Origin: JAEXNA01 sp050486105 | GTDB lineage: Bacteria > Vulcanimicrobiota > Xenobia > Xenobiales > JADMJV01 | Assembly (NCBI GenBank): GCA_050486105.1 | Contig: JBJHCR010000022.1 | Span: 1-34,877, forward strand | Length of the DNA stretch: 34,877 nucleotides | Direction of reading: 5' to 3' | Shown: one piece after another, positions 1 through 7,814 of the stretch | Layout: each line of letters opens with the position of its first letter | Numbering within the stretch: the first letter of the stretch is position 1 | The notes under the pieces: generated by a model | Database searches by the model: none | The model's input: only the letters and a program-made list of their open reading frames with translations | What the model was told of the DNA's origin: nothing | Program-made: the position numbers and the translations under genes

Positions 1-2
1 TG

Positions 3-311
3 TTCCCCGTCACCGCCAGAAACGTTGACGAGTCGATCGACCTGCTAAGTGCGGCGGTTCGAGCTTTCAGTCGAGATTGCGTGGACGGCCTGGAGGCCAC
101 CTCGGCAGGTCCTGATGGCGTGGAACGTGGGCTCATGCTTGGAACGGCTTTGGCACCGGTGATCGGCTATGACCGAGCGGCAGAGATCGCCAAGGCCGCT
201 GCTAAAGAGGGGCTCTCCATCAGAGAAGTTGCTCTGCGCGACACCGAATTGACGGAAGCAGAACTCCACCAGCTCCTCGAGCCCTTGTCCATGACTCGCC
301 CAGAGGGTTGA
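3..311 (+). CDS. fumC: Class II fumarate hydratase, C-terminal part (cut by window start)
   Basis: Only the last 102 codons are present, open to the left edge and ending at TGA 309-311. The product would be class II fumarase, which interconverts fumarate and malate in the TCA cycle as a cytosolic homotetramer. The fragment carries the C-terminal fumarase pattern: a stretch ending in DCVDG, then ERGLMLGTALAPVIGYD, then AAEIAKAA..EG and LSIREVAL, followed by a short tail that in FumC forms the C-terminal small domain. The catalytic SS loop lies upstream and is not visible, so the related aspartase cannot be fully excluded, but the GYD..A.IAK..EG spacing fits FumC best. A housekeeping-type promoter starts 36 nt after the stop, so the next unit is probably independent. 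Confidence 0.85.
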   Translation, partial: FPVTARNVDESIDLLSAAVRAFSRDCVDGLEATSAGPDGVERGLMLGTALAPVIGYDRAAEIAKAAAKEGLSIREVALRDTELTEAELHQLLEPLSMTRPEG

Positions 312-346
312 GTGGGCTTGCACATGAGCGGTTTTTTCAAGACCGC

Positions 347-375
347 TTGCAAAGCTGCTTAGACCTTGTTATACT
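347..375 (+). promoter_or_regulatory. Housekeeping-type promoter TTGCAA-N17-TATACT
   Basis: The -35 hexamer TTGCAA lies at 347-352 and the -10 hexamer TATACT at 370-375, with a 17-bp spacer. Transcription should start near 382. That would give a leader of about 235 nt running through a hairpin and a long inverted repeat to the Ddn-family gene, or an independent small RNA. Confidence 0.6.
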
Positions 376-386
376 GAGTCCACAAC

Positions 387-414
387 AGAGCGCTACTCGT
401 CCGAGTGGCGCTCT
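387..414 (+). other. Strong 13-bp hairpin at the start of the predicted transcript
   Basis: Positions 387-399 pair with 402-414 (outer AGAGCGC/GCGCTCT, one T-G wobble, inner ACTCG/CGAGT). It sits about 5 nt after the predicted start at 382. The following bases are CTCGGTT rather than a T run, so it is not a classical intrinsic terminator. It may stabilise the 5' end or belong to the structured element that follows. Confidence 0.55.
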
Positions 415-421
415 CTCGGTT

Positions 422-604
422 CTAGAGGGCCAACCGGAAACCCTCTCAAACTGAAACCGCCCCTACTCACAGTCATGCACAGCGCTCCTCATTCGAAATA
501 CAACTAGGTAACACCCATAAATGGGTACCCGGCTTCGGAGCACTGCACCTTACAGCAAGTAGGAACAATTTCATTGTCAAGGGGGTTTCCGGTTGGCCCT
601 CTAG
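422..604 (+). repeat. 183-bp element bounded by a perfect 22-bp inverted repeat (structured RNA or MITE-like)
   Basis: Bases 422-443 and 583-604 are exact reverse complements (22 bp, starting CTAGAGGGCC), separated by 139 nt. Inside are further nested stems: CAGCGCTCC pairs with GGAGCACTG (8 of 9), and ACCCA-TAAA-TGGGT forms a small hairpin. As RNA it would be a long rod with internal bubbles. The right arm ends at the likely ribosome site (AGGGA, 603-607) of the next gene, so pairing could hide it. As DNA, both arms are bordered by CTAG, which could be a 4-bp target duplication flanking a 175-bp MITE with TIRs starting AGGGCCAACC. The length and rod shape recall 6S RNA, but no terminator follows. 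Confidence 0.75.
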
Positions 605-616
605 GGACTGTTGATC

Positions 617-1099
617 ATGCTCGACCTCCGGCATTTCGCCGAACTAAGCAGGCGTCTGGTTCGTCATCGAACATTGACAAAACTTCTCATCGCGGCTCAC
701 GTATTCCTTTTCAGATGGACCTCAGGGCAACTAGGCGGGCGGTTCGGTGGACTTCCGATCTTGCTTCTGACGACTCGTGGCCGACGAACTTTCTTACGAC
801 GCACCGTGCCCCTATGCTACCTGCCCCTCTCCGGAGACGAGGGGGCTTCCACCTCCTACGCGGTGGTCGCCTCCAACGCAGGCTCGGATCGCCTCCCTGG
901 ATGGTGGCTGAACTTGCAGGAATGCCGCACCGCCGAGATCCAAATTAAAGGACGGCGCTTCACCGTCTTGGCCGAAGAGCTCGGAGTCGAAGAGTCCAAA
1001 CTGCTCTGGGACGAATTTTGTCAGTGTTATCCTGGTTATGAGGTTTATCGAGCGGCCACCGAGCGCAAGATTCCATTAGTCAAACTAACCTTGTATTGA
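617..1099 (+). CDS. Deazaflavin-dependent nitroreductase (Ddn/DUF385) family protein
   Basis: 160 residues, the usual size for this split-beta-barrel family, which includes mycobacterial Ddn and F420- or flavin-binding oxidoreductases. Visible family features are the GRFGGLPILLLTTRGRRT segment, which normally contacts the cofactor phosphate, the YAVVASNAG segment, the PGWWLNLQ segment and the C-terminal CYPGYEVYRAATERKIPLV segment. ATG 617 is chosen because AGGGA (603-607) stands 9 nt upstream; an in-frame TTG at 611 is the alternative. Whether it uses F420 or another flavin cannot be told from this sequence, and its substrate is unknown. The 5' region is unusually structured, with the ribosome site touching the right arm of the inverted repeat, so translational control is possible. 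No partner gene is adjacent in operon spacing. Confidence 0.8.
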   Translation: MLDLRHFAELSRRLVRHRTLTKLLIAAHVFLFRWTSGQLGGRFGGLPILLLTTRGRRTFLRRTVPLCYLPLSGDEGASTSYAVVASNAGSDRLPGWWLNLQECRTAEIQIKGRRFTVLAEELGVEESKLLWDEFCQCYPGYEVYRAATERKIPLVKLTLY

Positions 1100-1195
1100 T
1101 GTCGAGTCACTTACTCCAGGCTCCATTCCCTGCGTTTTTTTACACTCCTACTCGGGATAGCTAGGAGCCCTCCTGTTCTTCGCGAAGGGTCCGGC

Positions 1196-4100
1196 ATGAG
1201 CGAGACCCCTCCGAGGACTACAGTCGAGCCCTTGTCAACTCGGGACATCGAGTCTGAGCTGGGCTGGGGTGCTTTTCTATGGGGGCTTTTCTTGGAGGCC
1301 GTGGTTCAAGGACTAGCTCCCATGATGCAGATGGGTGACATCCTTCAGCCTCAGCATCCGGCCAAGGCTTCGGACGGCCCTTTGGCCGAGTTGGCTGGAC
1401 TTTTCGGCTCAAGTGGAGTCGGCGAAGGGTTCACTCGCTGGTGGCTGCGGGCCAATCGAAGAGATTCTCACGACAACGCAAGTGGCCCGGAAGACGCTTC
1501 GGGCCCCCAACCCCTCGAGCCTATGGTGGAGCGAGCTGCCCGTCAGGCCCTGGGACAGTTTCTAGACACTTGGGAAGTTCGACGGGATAGGTTGCTCAGC
1601 CGAGGGGGCGACCCACCGCGCGAGATTCGCTTCTTAGCTCCCATCGCCAGCGAGATCTGGTATGCTTTGCCGATGTCGGTGCCGTCTCCGGAGGCTCCGC
1701 TCAGGTCTCCAGGTGAAGGTCCTCTGGGGGAAGTGATCGACCGGGTTCGTTCCTACTTTGCTCCCCTAGAGTCTCCATTTTTTGGAATGACGAGGGATAT
1801 GCTCGCCCAGCACGTGGACGAGACCATCCCACAGGAAATGTCGGGAGATGATGTGACACAGATCGTACCGCTTTTCGGTCCTCAGCAAGAGTTCAAAGGG
1901 CTGCCTTCGGCAGTTCATTTGCCGGCCCATCTTAGAATCTTGCTTCAGAGGCTGGAGCGAGCTCAGGAAAATCGAGATTTGGTAGCCAGTCTACTGTCGA
2001 CTCTAGAGGCCATCGACTTCACCATACGATTCGCCACTGGACTGGGAGAAGGATGCCTGTCCCAACTCACCCAGAACGATGACCAGGGCTCATTCGCTCC
2101 GACCACCAAAGAGATCGTTATCCGTCTCAAGAAGTCGGTGAAGGCTATCCGGCTCTATTGGGATCAGCCAGTCGCAGCCCCCTGTCTTCAACTGCTCTTC
2201 CGTGGCCAGGATTTGCATCCTTTCCTCCGTTGGGCCGGCCTCGATTCCGAACCGAAATTGGTGTCATGGATGTTGACGGCCGAAGATGCCATCCGTGAAG
2301 ACAATCCCGCCAGATGTTCGACCCTTCTTCAGGAAGCTATGGCCAGCTTCAACGAATGGGTCGACGAGTTGGTCTTGCTGTTTTCTAGTTGGGATACGGT
2401 CTGCAGAGCCAGGCAAGACGGATACCTTCAATTCGAGTTGTCCCGAGGCGAGGTTTGGGTCGGATGTCGACCCCTGGTAGACCCCACTCGATATTCGGTT
2501 TGGCTTGAACGAGGTGAGATGGCTCTGGCCCATGTAGAGAGGCTGATCAATCCCCAGGGCTCAAGAACTCCTCGTCGAGAATCGTTGGACGGACGAATCG
2601 TGCTCTGCTCGAACGATCCCCCTTTTCTTAGTGAACAGATTTCGACTTTATTGAGGGCCTATGAGCAGGGCCACACCTTGCCCCTGGGGCGAAGCCTCTT
2701 TTTTGGTATCGAGTACCTGGTCCGTTTTCACTCGAGTTTGGCCGGAGGGCTACTCCGGTACAGCTTCGATGAGATGTCCTTATTGGATCCGGTGACTCGT
2801 GTGGGTGGACCTCTTGACCAAACCCTTTTCTTTCTCGCTTTCAGTTTGAGGACCTTGGCCGACGTGCCGGGCCCTGAAGCTAAATTGCTGCGAGAGGTCT
2901 TTTTTGAAGCAGATCAGCCCAGACCGTTCACCAAATGGCTGGGGGTTGGTTCTGGAGTTCCCGGACCGCTTCAGGGGCTTCTTGGTTGGAGCCTCTCGCT
3001 GCAGAGGCCCGACGTCACTCACCGGCTTATCGAGCTCAGGGGACAGATCCAGAACCTATCGGGGATGTTCGCAGAATTTGTAGATGCCAGTCGCCATCTT
3101 TGGAGTACCGCCCGATTGCAGATAGAGCGGATGCCAGAGGAGAGCGAGGCCGTAGTGCTGACCTTTCCTTCGGGCCTCAAGGTGCGGGGCTTGCCCGATG
3201 TTCGCGTTGGTCCCCAGTTGGACCGCGGCCGACGCAAGGTGGTGGTCGGAGGAGACGACGCCGTTGATGGACTCGACGCTTGGATGTTGGAAGACGATTT
3301 CACTTCTGAGTTGGCCGAGGCCTCTGAGAGCGACGAGGCTGAACTCAAGATCGAGTCCAACTGGCCAAGTTTCTTTTCTGAACCCGAGATCCCTCAAGAG
3401 CAGATTTATTGGGATGACGGGATCTTCGAGAAAATCTCAATCAGATGCCAAGAGAAGAGTTATGCAAAGCCCGAGGGGAGACCCCCGGACCTGGCTCGAG
3501 CCATCGTCTCTAAAATACTCGAGGTGGGCAGCTCGTCTAGTTCCCTCACTCTGGTTCAAGGGGCTCCGGGGACGGGTCGCACTCTCCTCTGCCGGACCTT
3601 GACGAACCCAGCCAGTTCACCTCTACCCGAAGCGTTTCCCGTGCTCTATCTGAAGGTTGATCGCTTCCCCCTGACTCGGCTTTCCACGGTGATCGAGCGA
3701 CTCAACGACCACATTGCCTCGGAAACCAGTCTGATCAAGTTCGGTTGGAAGCCTGTTCCCACCGAAACTCTGCGCTCTCTCGGTTCCGAGGTCGAGAGGC
3801 TTTCTCGGGAGTTAGCAGAGTTTGGCCAGGCGGCCGAACCCTTGGCGAATCGACTTTCCAGCTATTTGAGATACCTTCAAAAGATCAACGAGGGGCGCCA
3901 ATTTCTTCTTGTCCTAGACGGCTTCGACGAGGTACCACACTCGCTCATTCCCAGAGTACTGAGTCCGGGGATCCACCTCTTGGTCACCGGAACCCGCTTT
4001 CCGGCACTGGATGAACTGTCACCGTATCTCCATCACTGGTCCTGGGATCTGAGTTCGGAAAGCCAGGCCTTCGAGGCCTTTTCCGCCAAGCTCGAGCCCC

Positions 4101-7100
4101 TTGGTTTGCCTGACGAGCGAATTCTAAGCCTCTTTCACACCTTTTCGGGTTCTCTCTTTCAGGCTGAACTCGTTCGCAGCCTAGATGGGCACCAGAACTT
4201 TGAAATCGAGCGCCTCTCCGTACTGCCCATCGTTTTTGAGCAAGTGGAAAAGACCCTCAAGACTGAGCAGCGCTATGTACAATTTCTAAAGCTTCTCAGC
4301 ATGCTCGCCCTATATGAGCGGCCGGTACCTCTCAGAGTCCTCCAGGAGCGGATTGCAGACGCTGAAGTTGTCGACTTGGTGACCGAGTCTTTTCCCGCTC
4401 TCTTTGCTTTTTGGGGTGAGCCTGAGCCGGCTCTTGGCTTGGCCCATCCGAGCCTCCTTCCGTTCTTGCTCAAGGCCACCGATCAACTCGCCGAAGTGGC
4501 CACCGATCTCGCCGAAGACTTCTTGAAAGAGCCTCGCAGGAATGAACTTCTACCTGCTTTGCTCTGGATAGGATATTCAAAGAGAAAGCAGGATTTTGTG
4601 GAGCGGTTCTTCGCCGAGGACTCGGTGAAAGTTTGGCGGGATGAGCTGAGCTTTCTTCTGAAGAAGAGACTGTTCTTCCAGAGGGTGGCCCTCCTCGATG
4701 CCACCGAGCGCCTGCTCACCGAAGCGGTAGAGCAGGGGGCCGGTCATCTGCTGGAAGAGCTCGCCTGGCTGCACAACGCTCGGGGCCTGTCTCTGCTGGA
4801 GCTGGGTCTGCTAGAAGAGGCCCGCTCGGACTTCGAGACCGCTATCGAGCAGTTCCACTCGCAGTTTGCTGCCGGGGAACCCGAGATCATTGCAGCCATC
4901 GGTTCAGCCACCAATCGCTTGAGTGAAGCCATTCTCAGTGGGGGCGATCCCGCTGAAGCGGAAATGATCTCAGAGCAAGCCCTGGAGATGTTGTATGAGA
5001 GCCGACAGGTTTCCGACGCTCCTGCTTTGGGACAGCTTTCGGTTCGGGCTCATCTTCAACGCGCGTCGGTGCATTTGCGCACTGGTAGCTTTGCTGCGGC
5101 TCTCGTGGACGCAGAGACGGCCTTGACCTTGGTCGAAGAGGTAGAGGGACACCCCACGGCAGAGTTGGAGGCAGTTGGGAGATGGCGTAGGGCTGAGGCC
5201 CTGGCCGGAGTGGGCCGTACCGACGATGCTCTCAATGAACTCGAATTGACCGTCGATAAATTGTTCTCTTCGGGGACCTTCGACCTCGGTGTTCAGGCTC
5301 TCACTATGCGAGGACGAATTCGCCTGTCTCGAGGTGATGCCGAGGGAGCTTACAGCGACCTTGAAAGGGTGCTGTCCCAGCTTCGCTATCAGGTTGCCGG
5401 TGGGCGCCTAGACTTAGAGCCCATGCTGGCTTATGCTGCCGCTCAGCGTTCCCTGACCGGAATTGAGCCGCCAGAACTAGCAGCGACTTCTTTGGATGAG
5501 TTTGTGGAGTGGGCTCGCCATGGGATTCGCTATGAAGGTCGGTCCGAACTCCGGCCACTTCTGGCTTCCATGCTTTTATGCCGAGGGGAGCGTTGGAAGG
5601 ATGCCGGCAAGTTCGGGACTGCGGTGGACGACCTCAGAGCTGCCACCGAGCAATACGATTTGCTTTGCAGTGAACTTGAACGAAGCGAATCAGAACCCGT
5701 GTGGAACGAGATCCGGACGGCGTTTGCCAACCTGGCAGCCCTATATTTGAGTCTCGATGAAGCACCCCTGGCCTTGATGTGCGCTCGCCGCGCTTTGAGT
5801 TTCAGTCGAGTGTCCAAGACCGACGGGGACCTTACTGAGATGGCCGGTGAGCGCTCCACGATGTCCTTGGTCTCTTTGAACGATGATGCTTCTCGCCGCC
5901 CGTTCATTGTCAAATTGACCCAGTCCTCACAGCTCTATCTGCACATGGGCGAAGCCACCCGAAGACTGGGGCTCAAGCAGTCCTCTTCAGCCTACTTTGA
6001 GCGAGCAGCTCGGGGTTTCGCTCAGCTCTTCGCTCGGTTGCCCGAGCCTTCTGAAAAGTTAGTTCAGGATTATGCTTTGGCTCTCAAGTACGCTGCCACC
6101 ACGGCCAAAGAACGCGGGGACTTTGAAGCCTTGCGCCTCTGGTTGGACTACTTTGAAGCTCTCCCCAAGAGAGTGCTGTCTCCTTTCGACGCCTACATGC
6201 TGGATGTTTGGAGCGGTCATCGGTTGGTCGCCGAGATGCAACTCGAAAAGGCGGCGGCTCAATTCCTGAGGGCGCTGGAGCGGTTGGAGTTGATGCCGGA
6301 ACATCCTCGACAGGGATCGCTCATGGCGGAAACCTTCCTGGCGCTCGGTCGCGTTCGTTCTTTGCAGGGACAGCATCAACTGGCCTTGGATCAGTTGGAG
6401 CGGGCTGCCCAAGTGGCTCGAAACGCTCTTTTTGACGAAGGCGAAGAAAACCGTGACCTCCTGGTTCAAACGTCCCTCCACGCTGCGGTGGCTCTCTTGC
6501 GGTCTGGGAAGCAGGATGAGGCCCTCGACCAGTTGAGAATCCTGGTCAGTTTTCGTCCGAGTTCCGTTTCCACGGAAGTTCTGGCCTTGGCCGAGGACTG
6601 GGGCCAAACTTGGTACCAGTGCGAGGCCTTGACCGGAAGAAACCTGGTTTTTCGTCTGAGTCAACTTTGCGGCTTGGGGGATTGGCTTCTGAGGACCCCG
6701 TTCGGAAGCTGGTTTCAGGAACGGGTCGCCGAGTTGGTAGAGGAGTCCGACTTCGAGCTTCTGGAGGTGCCGAGCGCCGTCGTTGATCAGATTCTCGAGA
6801 CTTTTCTGGTGGTGACCTTCTCTCAATCCGAGGGAGAAACGATGCGAGCTTCGAGCTTTGCCGGTCCCTTGATCGATCGTCCTGAGCTTGAAGGTCTTCT
6901 GCTCTTCAAGCATCGGGCTCTAGTGAGAGAAGACCGGCTGTTGGAAGCAGAATTGGTGCTCAGTCATCTGCTCTCGGTCCGACGAACCGAGGAGGCCGGC
7001 AACGTGGTACTCAAGAGGTCTGAGATGGCGCTGTTGCGGGGTGAGAGGGCTTTGGCTTTGGTCGACCTGCTGCGGGCCACCGGTTGTCCCGGAGACCCTC

Positions 7101-7783
7101 GGGTCGAAGCTCACCTGAGGCTGGCAGAATTTCTCTTGCCGAGAAGTCTCACCGTGGCTTGCACTCATCACCTGAAGCGGGCTCTGTTGGCTCTCCTCGA
7201 AGAGTCCAGCGATAAAGCTCTGGTCTTGCGAAGAGGAGCTGTGGTCCTTTCAGGTTTAGCACGGGAAGGGTCTCACCTGTCGGCTGGCCTATTGGAGGAA
7301 TTCCTCCGTCTTTGCGGGGAGCTCGAGGGAGAGTCGGCCAACCCCGAACTAGAAGCCCAATGGCTGAAGGCCCTGGGAGACTATCATCAGTGGACCGTGC
7401 TGGCGGAGTCCACGGTTGCGTTGCTCGGTCGTTGGCTTGAACGGGGACAGAGCCGAGTTCGAGATTGGGATTTTCTGGAGAATGTCTTGGAAAGGACTCT
7501 GCTGTGGGGGGGCATGCTCGAGTTGGAACTCCTGGAAAACTTGGGTAAGTTGCTAGTGCTTCTCTTCGCTGCCAACCGACCGGAACTCGAACCGTGCGCC
7601 GACCGCATCTGGGAGCGCTTCATCTCTATTTTGCCGAGTCTTGGCAGGCAAGAAGCCTTGGCGGTGCTTCGAAGGCTTTTCGACTTTGCGTCGGGAACAG
7701 CGGGTGACGCCTGCGAGGCCGACACCGATCGGATCCTGGTCTTCTTGGAAGAAGAGATCCGTCTGCTTAAGCAGCCGCACTGA
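1196..7783 (+). CDS. Giant STAND (NACHT-like) P-loop NTPase with C-terminal TPR repeats, 2195 aa
   Basis: Three regions can be seen. Residues 1 to about 750 match no family I recognise; they are helix-rich, ending in an acidic linker (EASESDEAELK). An NTPase module follows, with a P-loop GAPGTGRT at 789-796 and a Walker B block VLDGFDEV at 906-913, the hhhLDGhDE form typical of NACHT-type STAND proteins. From about residue 1180 onward there are many TPR-like helical pairs (for example near 1184-1217). STAND proteins bind a signal through their repeats and oligomerise on ATP binding; they act as regulators, defence proteins or scaffolds. The Walker A lysine is replaced by Arg795, which would weaken or alter nucleotide handling. 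No HTH, nuclease, protease or TIR effector is evident, so function is open. Start ATG 1196 has GAAGGG upstream. leuS begins 31 nt after the stop. Confidence 0.8.
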   Translation: MSETPPRTTVEPLSTRDIESELGWGAFLWGLFLEAVVQGLAPMMQMGDILQPQHPAKASDGPLAELAGLFGSSGVGEGFTRWWLRANRRDSHDNASGPEDASGPQPLEPMVERAARQALGQFLDTWEVRRDRLLSRGGDPPREIRFLAPIASEIWYALPMSVPSPEAPLRSPGEGPLGEVIDRVRSYFAPLESPFFGMTRDMLAQHVDETIPQEMSGDDVTQIVPLFGPQQEFKGLPSAVHLPAHLRILLQRLERAQENRDLVASLLSTLEAIDFTIRFATGLGEGCLSQLTQNDDQGSFAPTTKEIVIRLKKSVKAIRLYWDQPVAAPCLQLLFRGQDLHPFLRWAGLDSEPKLVSWMLTAEDAIREDNPARCSTLLQEAMASFNEWVDELVLLFSSWDTVCRARQDGYLQFELSRGEVWVGCRPLVDPTRYSVWLERGEMALAHVERLINPQGSRTPRRESLDGRIVLCSNDPPFLSEQISTLLRAYEQGHTLPLGRSLFFGIEYLVRFHSSLAGGLLRYSFDEMSLLDPVTRVGGPLDQTLFFLAFSLRTLADVPGPEAKLLREVFFEADQPRPFTKWLGVGSGVPGPLQGLLGWSLSLQRPDVTHRLIELRGQIQNLSGMFAEFVDASRHLWSTARLQIERMPEESEAVVLTFPSGLKVRGLPDVRVGPQLDRGRRKVVVGGDDAVDGLDAWMLEDDFTSELAEASESDEAELKIESNWPSFFSEPEIPQEQIYWDDGIFEKISIRCQEKSYAKPEGRPPDLARAIVSKILEVGSSSSSLTLVQGAPGTGRTLLCRTLTNPASSPLPEAFPVLYLKVDRFPLTRLSTVIERLNDHIASETSLIKFGWKPVPTETLRSLGSEVERLSRELAEFGQAAEPLANRLSSYLRYLQKINEGRQFLLVLDGFDEVPHSLIPRVLSPGIHLLVTGTRFPALDELSPYLHHWSWDLSSESQAFEAFSAKLEPLGLPDERILSLFHTFSGSLFQAELVRSLDGHQNFEIERLSVLPIVFEQVEKTLKTEQRYVQFLKLLSMLALYERPVPLRVLQERIADAEVVDLVTESFPALFAFWGEPEPALGLAHPSLLPFLLKATDQLAEVATDLAEDFLKEPRRNELLPALLWIGYSKRKQDFVERFFAEDSVKVWRDELSFLLKKRLFFQRVALLDATERLLTEAVEQGAGHLLEELAWLHNARGLSLLELGLLEEARSDFETAIEQFHSQFAAGEPEIIAAIGSATNRLSEAILSGGDPAEAEMISEQALEMLYESRQVSDAPALGQLSVRAHLQRASVHLRTGSFAAALVDAETALTLVEEVEGHPTAELEAVGRWRRAEALAGVGRTDDALNELELTVDKLFSSGTFDLGVQALTMRGRIRLSRGDAEGAYSDLERVLSQLRYQVAGGRLDLEPMLAYAAAQRSLTGIEPPELAATSLDEFVEWARHGIRYEGRSELRPLLASMLLCRGERWKDAGKFGTAVDDLRAATEQYDLLCSELERSESEPVWNEIRTAFANLAALYLSLDEAPLALMCARRALSFSRVSKTDGDLTEMAGERSTMSLVSLNDDASRRPFIVKLTQSSQLYLHMGEATRRLGLKQSSSAYFERAARGFAQLFARLPEPSEKLVQDYALALKYAATTAKERGDFEALRLWLDYFEALPKRVLSPFDAYMLDVWSGHRLVAEMQLEKAAAQFLRALERLELMPEHPRQGSLMAETFLALGRVRSLQGQHQLALDQLERAAQVARNALFDEGEENRDLLVQTSLHAAVALLRSGKQDEALDQLRILVSFRPSSVSTEVLALAEDWGQTWYQCEALTGRNLVFRLSQLCGLGDWLLRTPFGSWFQERVAELVEESDFELLEVPSAVVDQILETFLVVTFSQSEGETMRASSFAGPLIDRPELEGLLLFKHRALVREDRLLEAELVLSHLLSVRRTEEAGNVVLKRSEMALLRGERALALVDLLRATGCPGDPRVEAHLRLAEFLLPRSLTVACTHHLKRALLALLEESSDKALVLRRGAVVLSGLAREGSHLSAGLLEEFLRLCGELEGESANPELEAQWLKALGDYHQWTVLAESTVALLGRWLERGQSRVRDWDFLENVLERTLLWGGMLELELLENLGKLLVLLFAANRPELEPCADRIWERFISILPSLGRQEALAVLRRLFDFASGTAGDACEADTDRILVFLEEEIRLLKQPH

Positions 7784-7814
7784 TCGGCAGGAACGAACTA
7801 GGAGTAGCAACGGA

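Noticed and set aside
312..610. tmRNA, RNase P RNA or SRP RNA as identity of the structured region
   Set aside because: No T-arm/tag features of tmRNA, no conserved RNase P core and no SRP GNAR tetraloop domain were found. 6S RNA remains only a loose size and shape comparison because a terminator is lacking.
6059..6913. A 284-codon open frame on the minus strand inside the giant STAND gene
   Set aside because: It lies wholly opposite a long TPR-coding frame, its product is low in recognisable structure (Gln/Leu-rich) and it has no supporting context. It looks like the antisense shadow of GC-rich codons.
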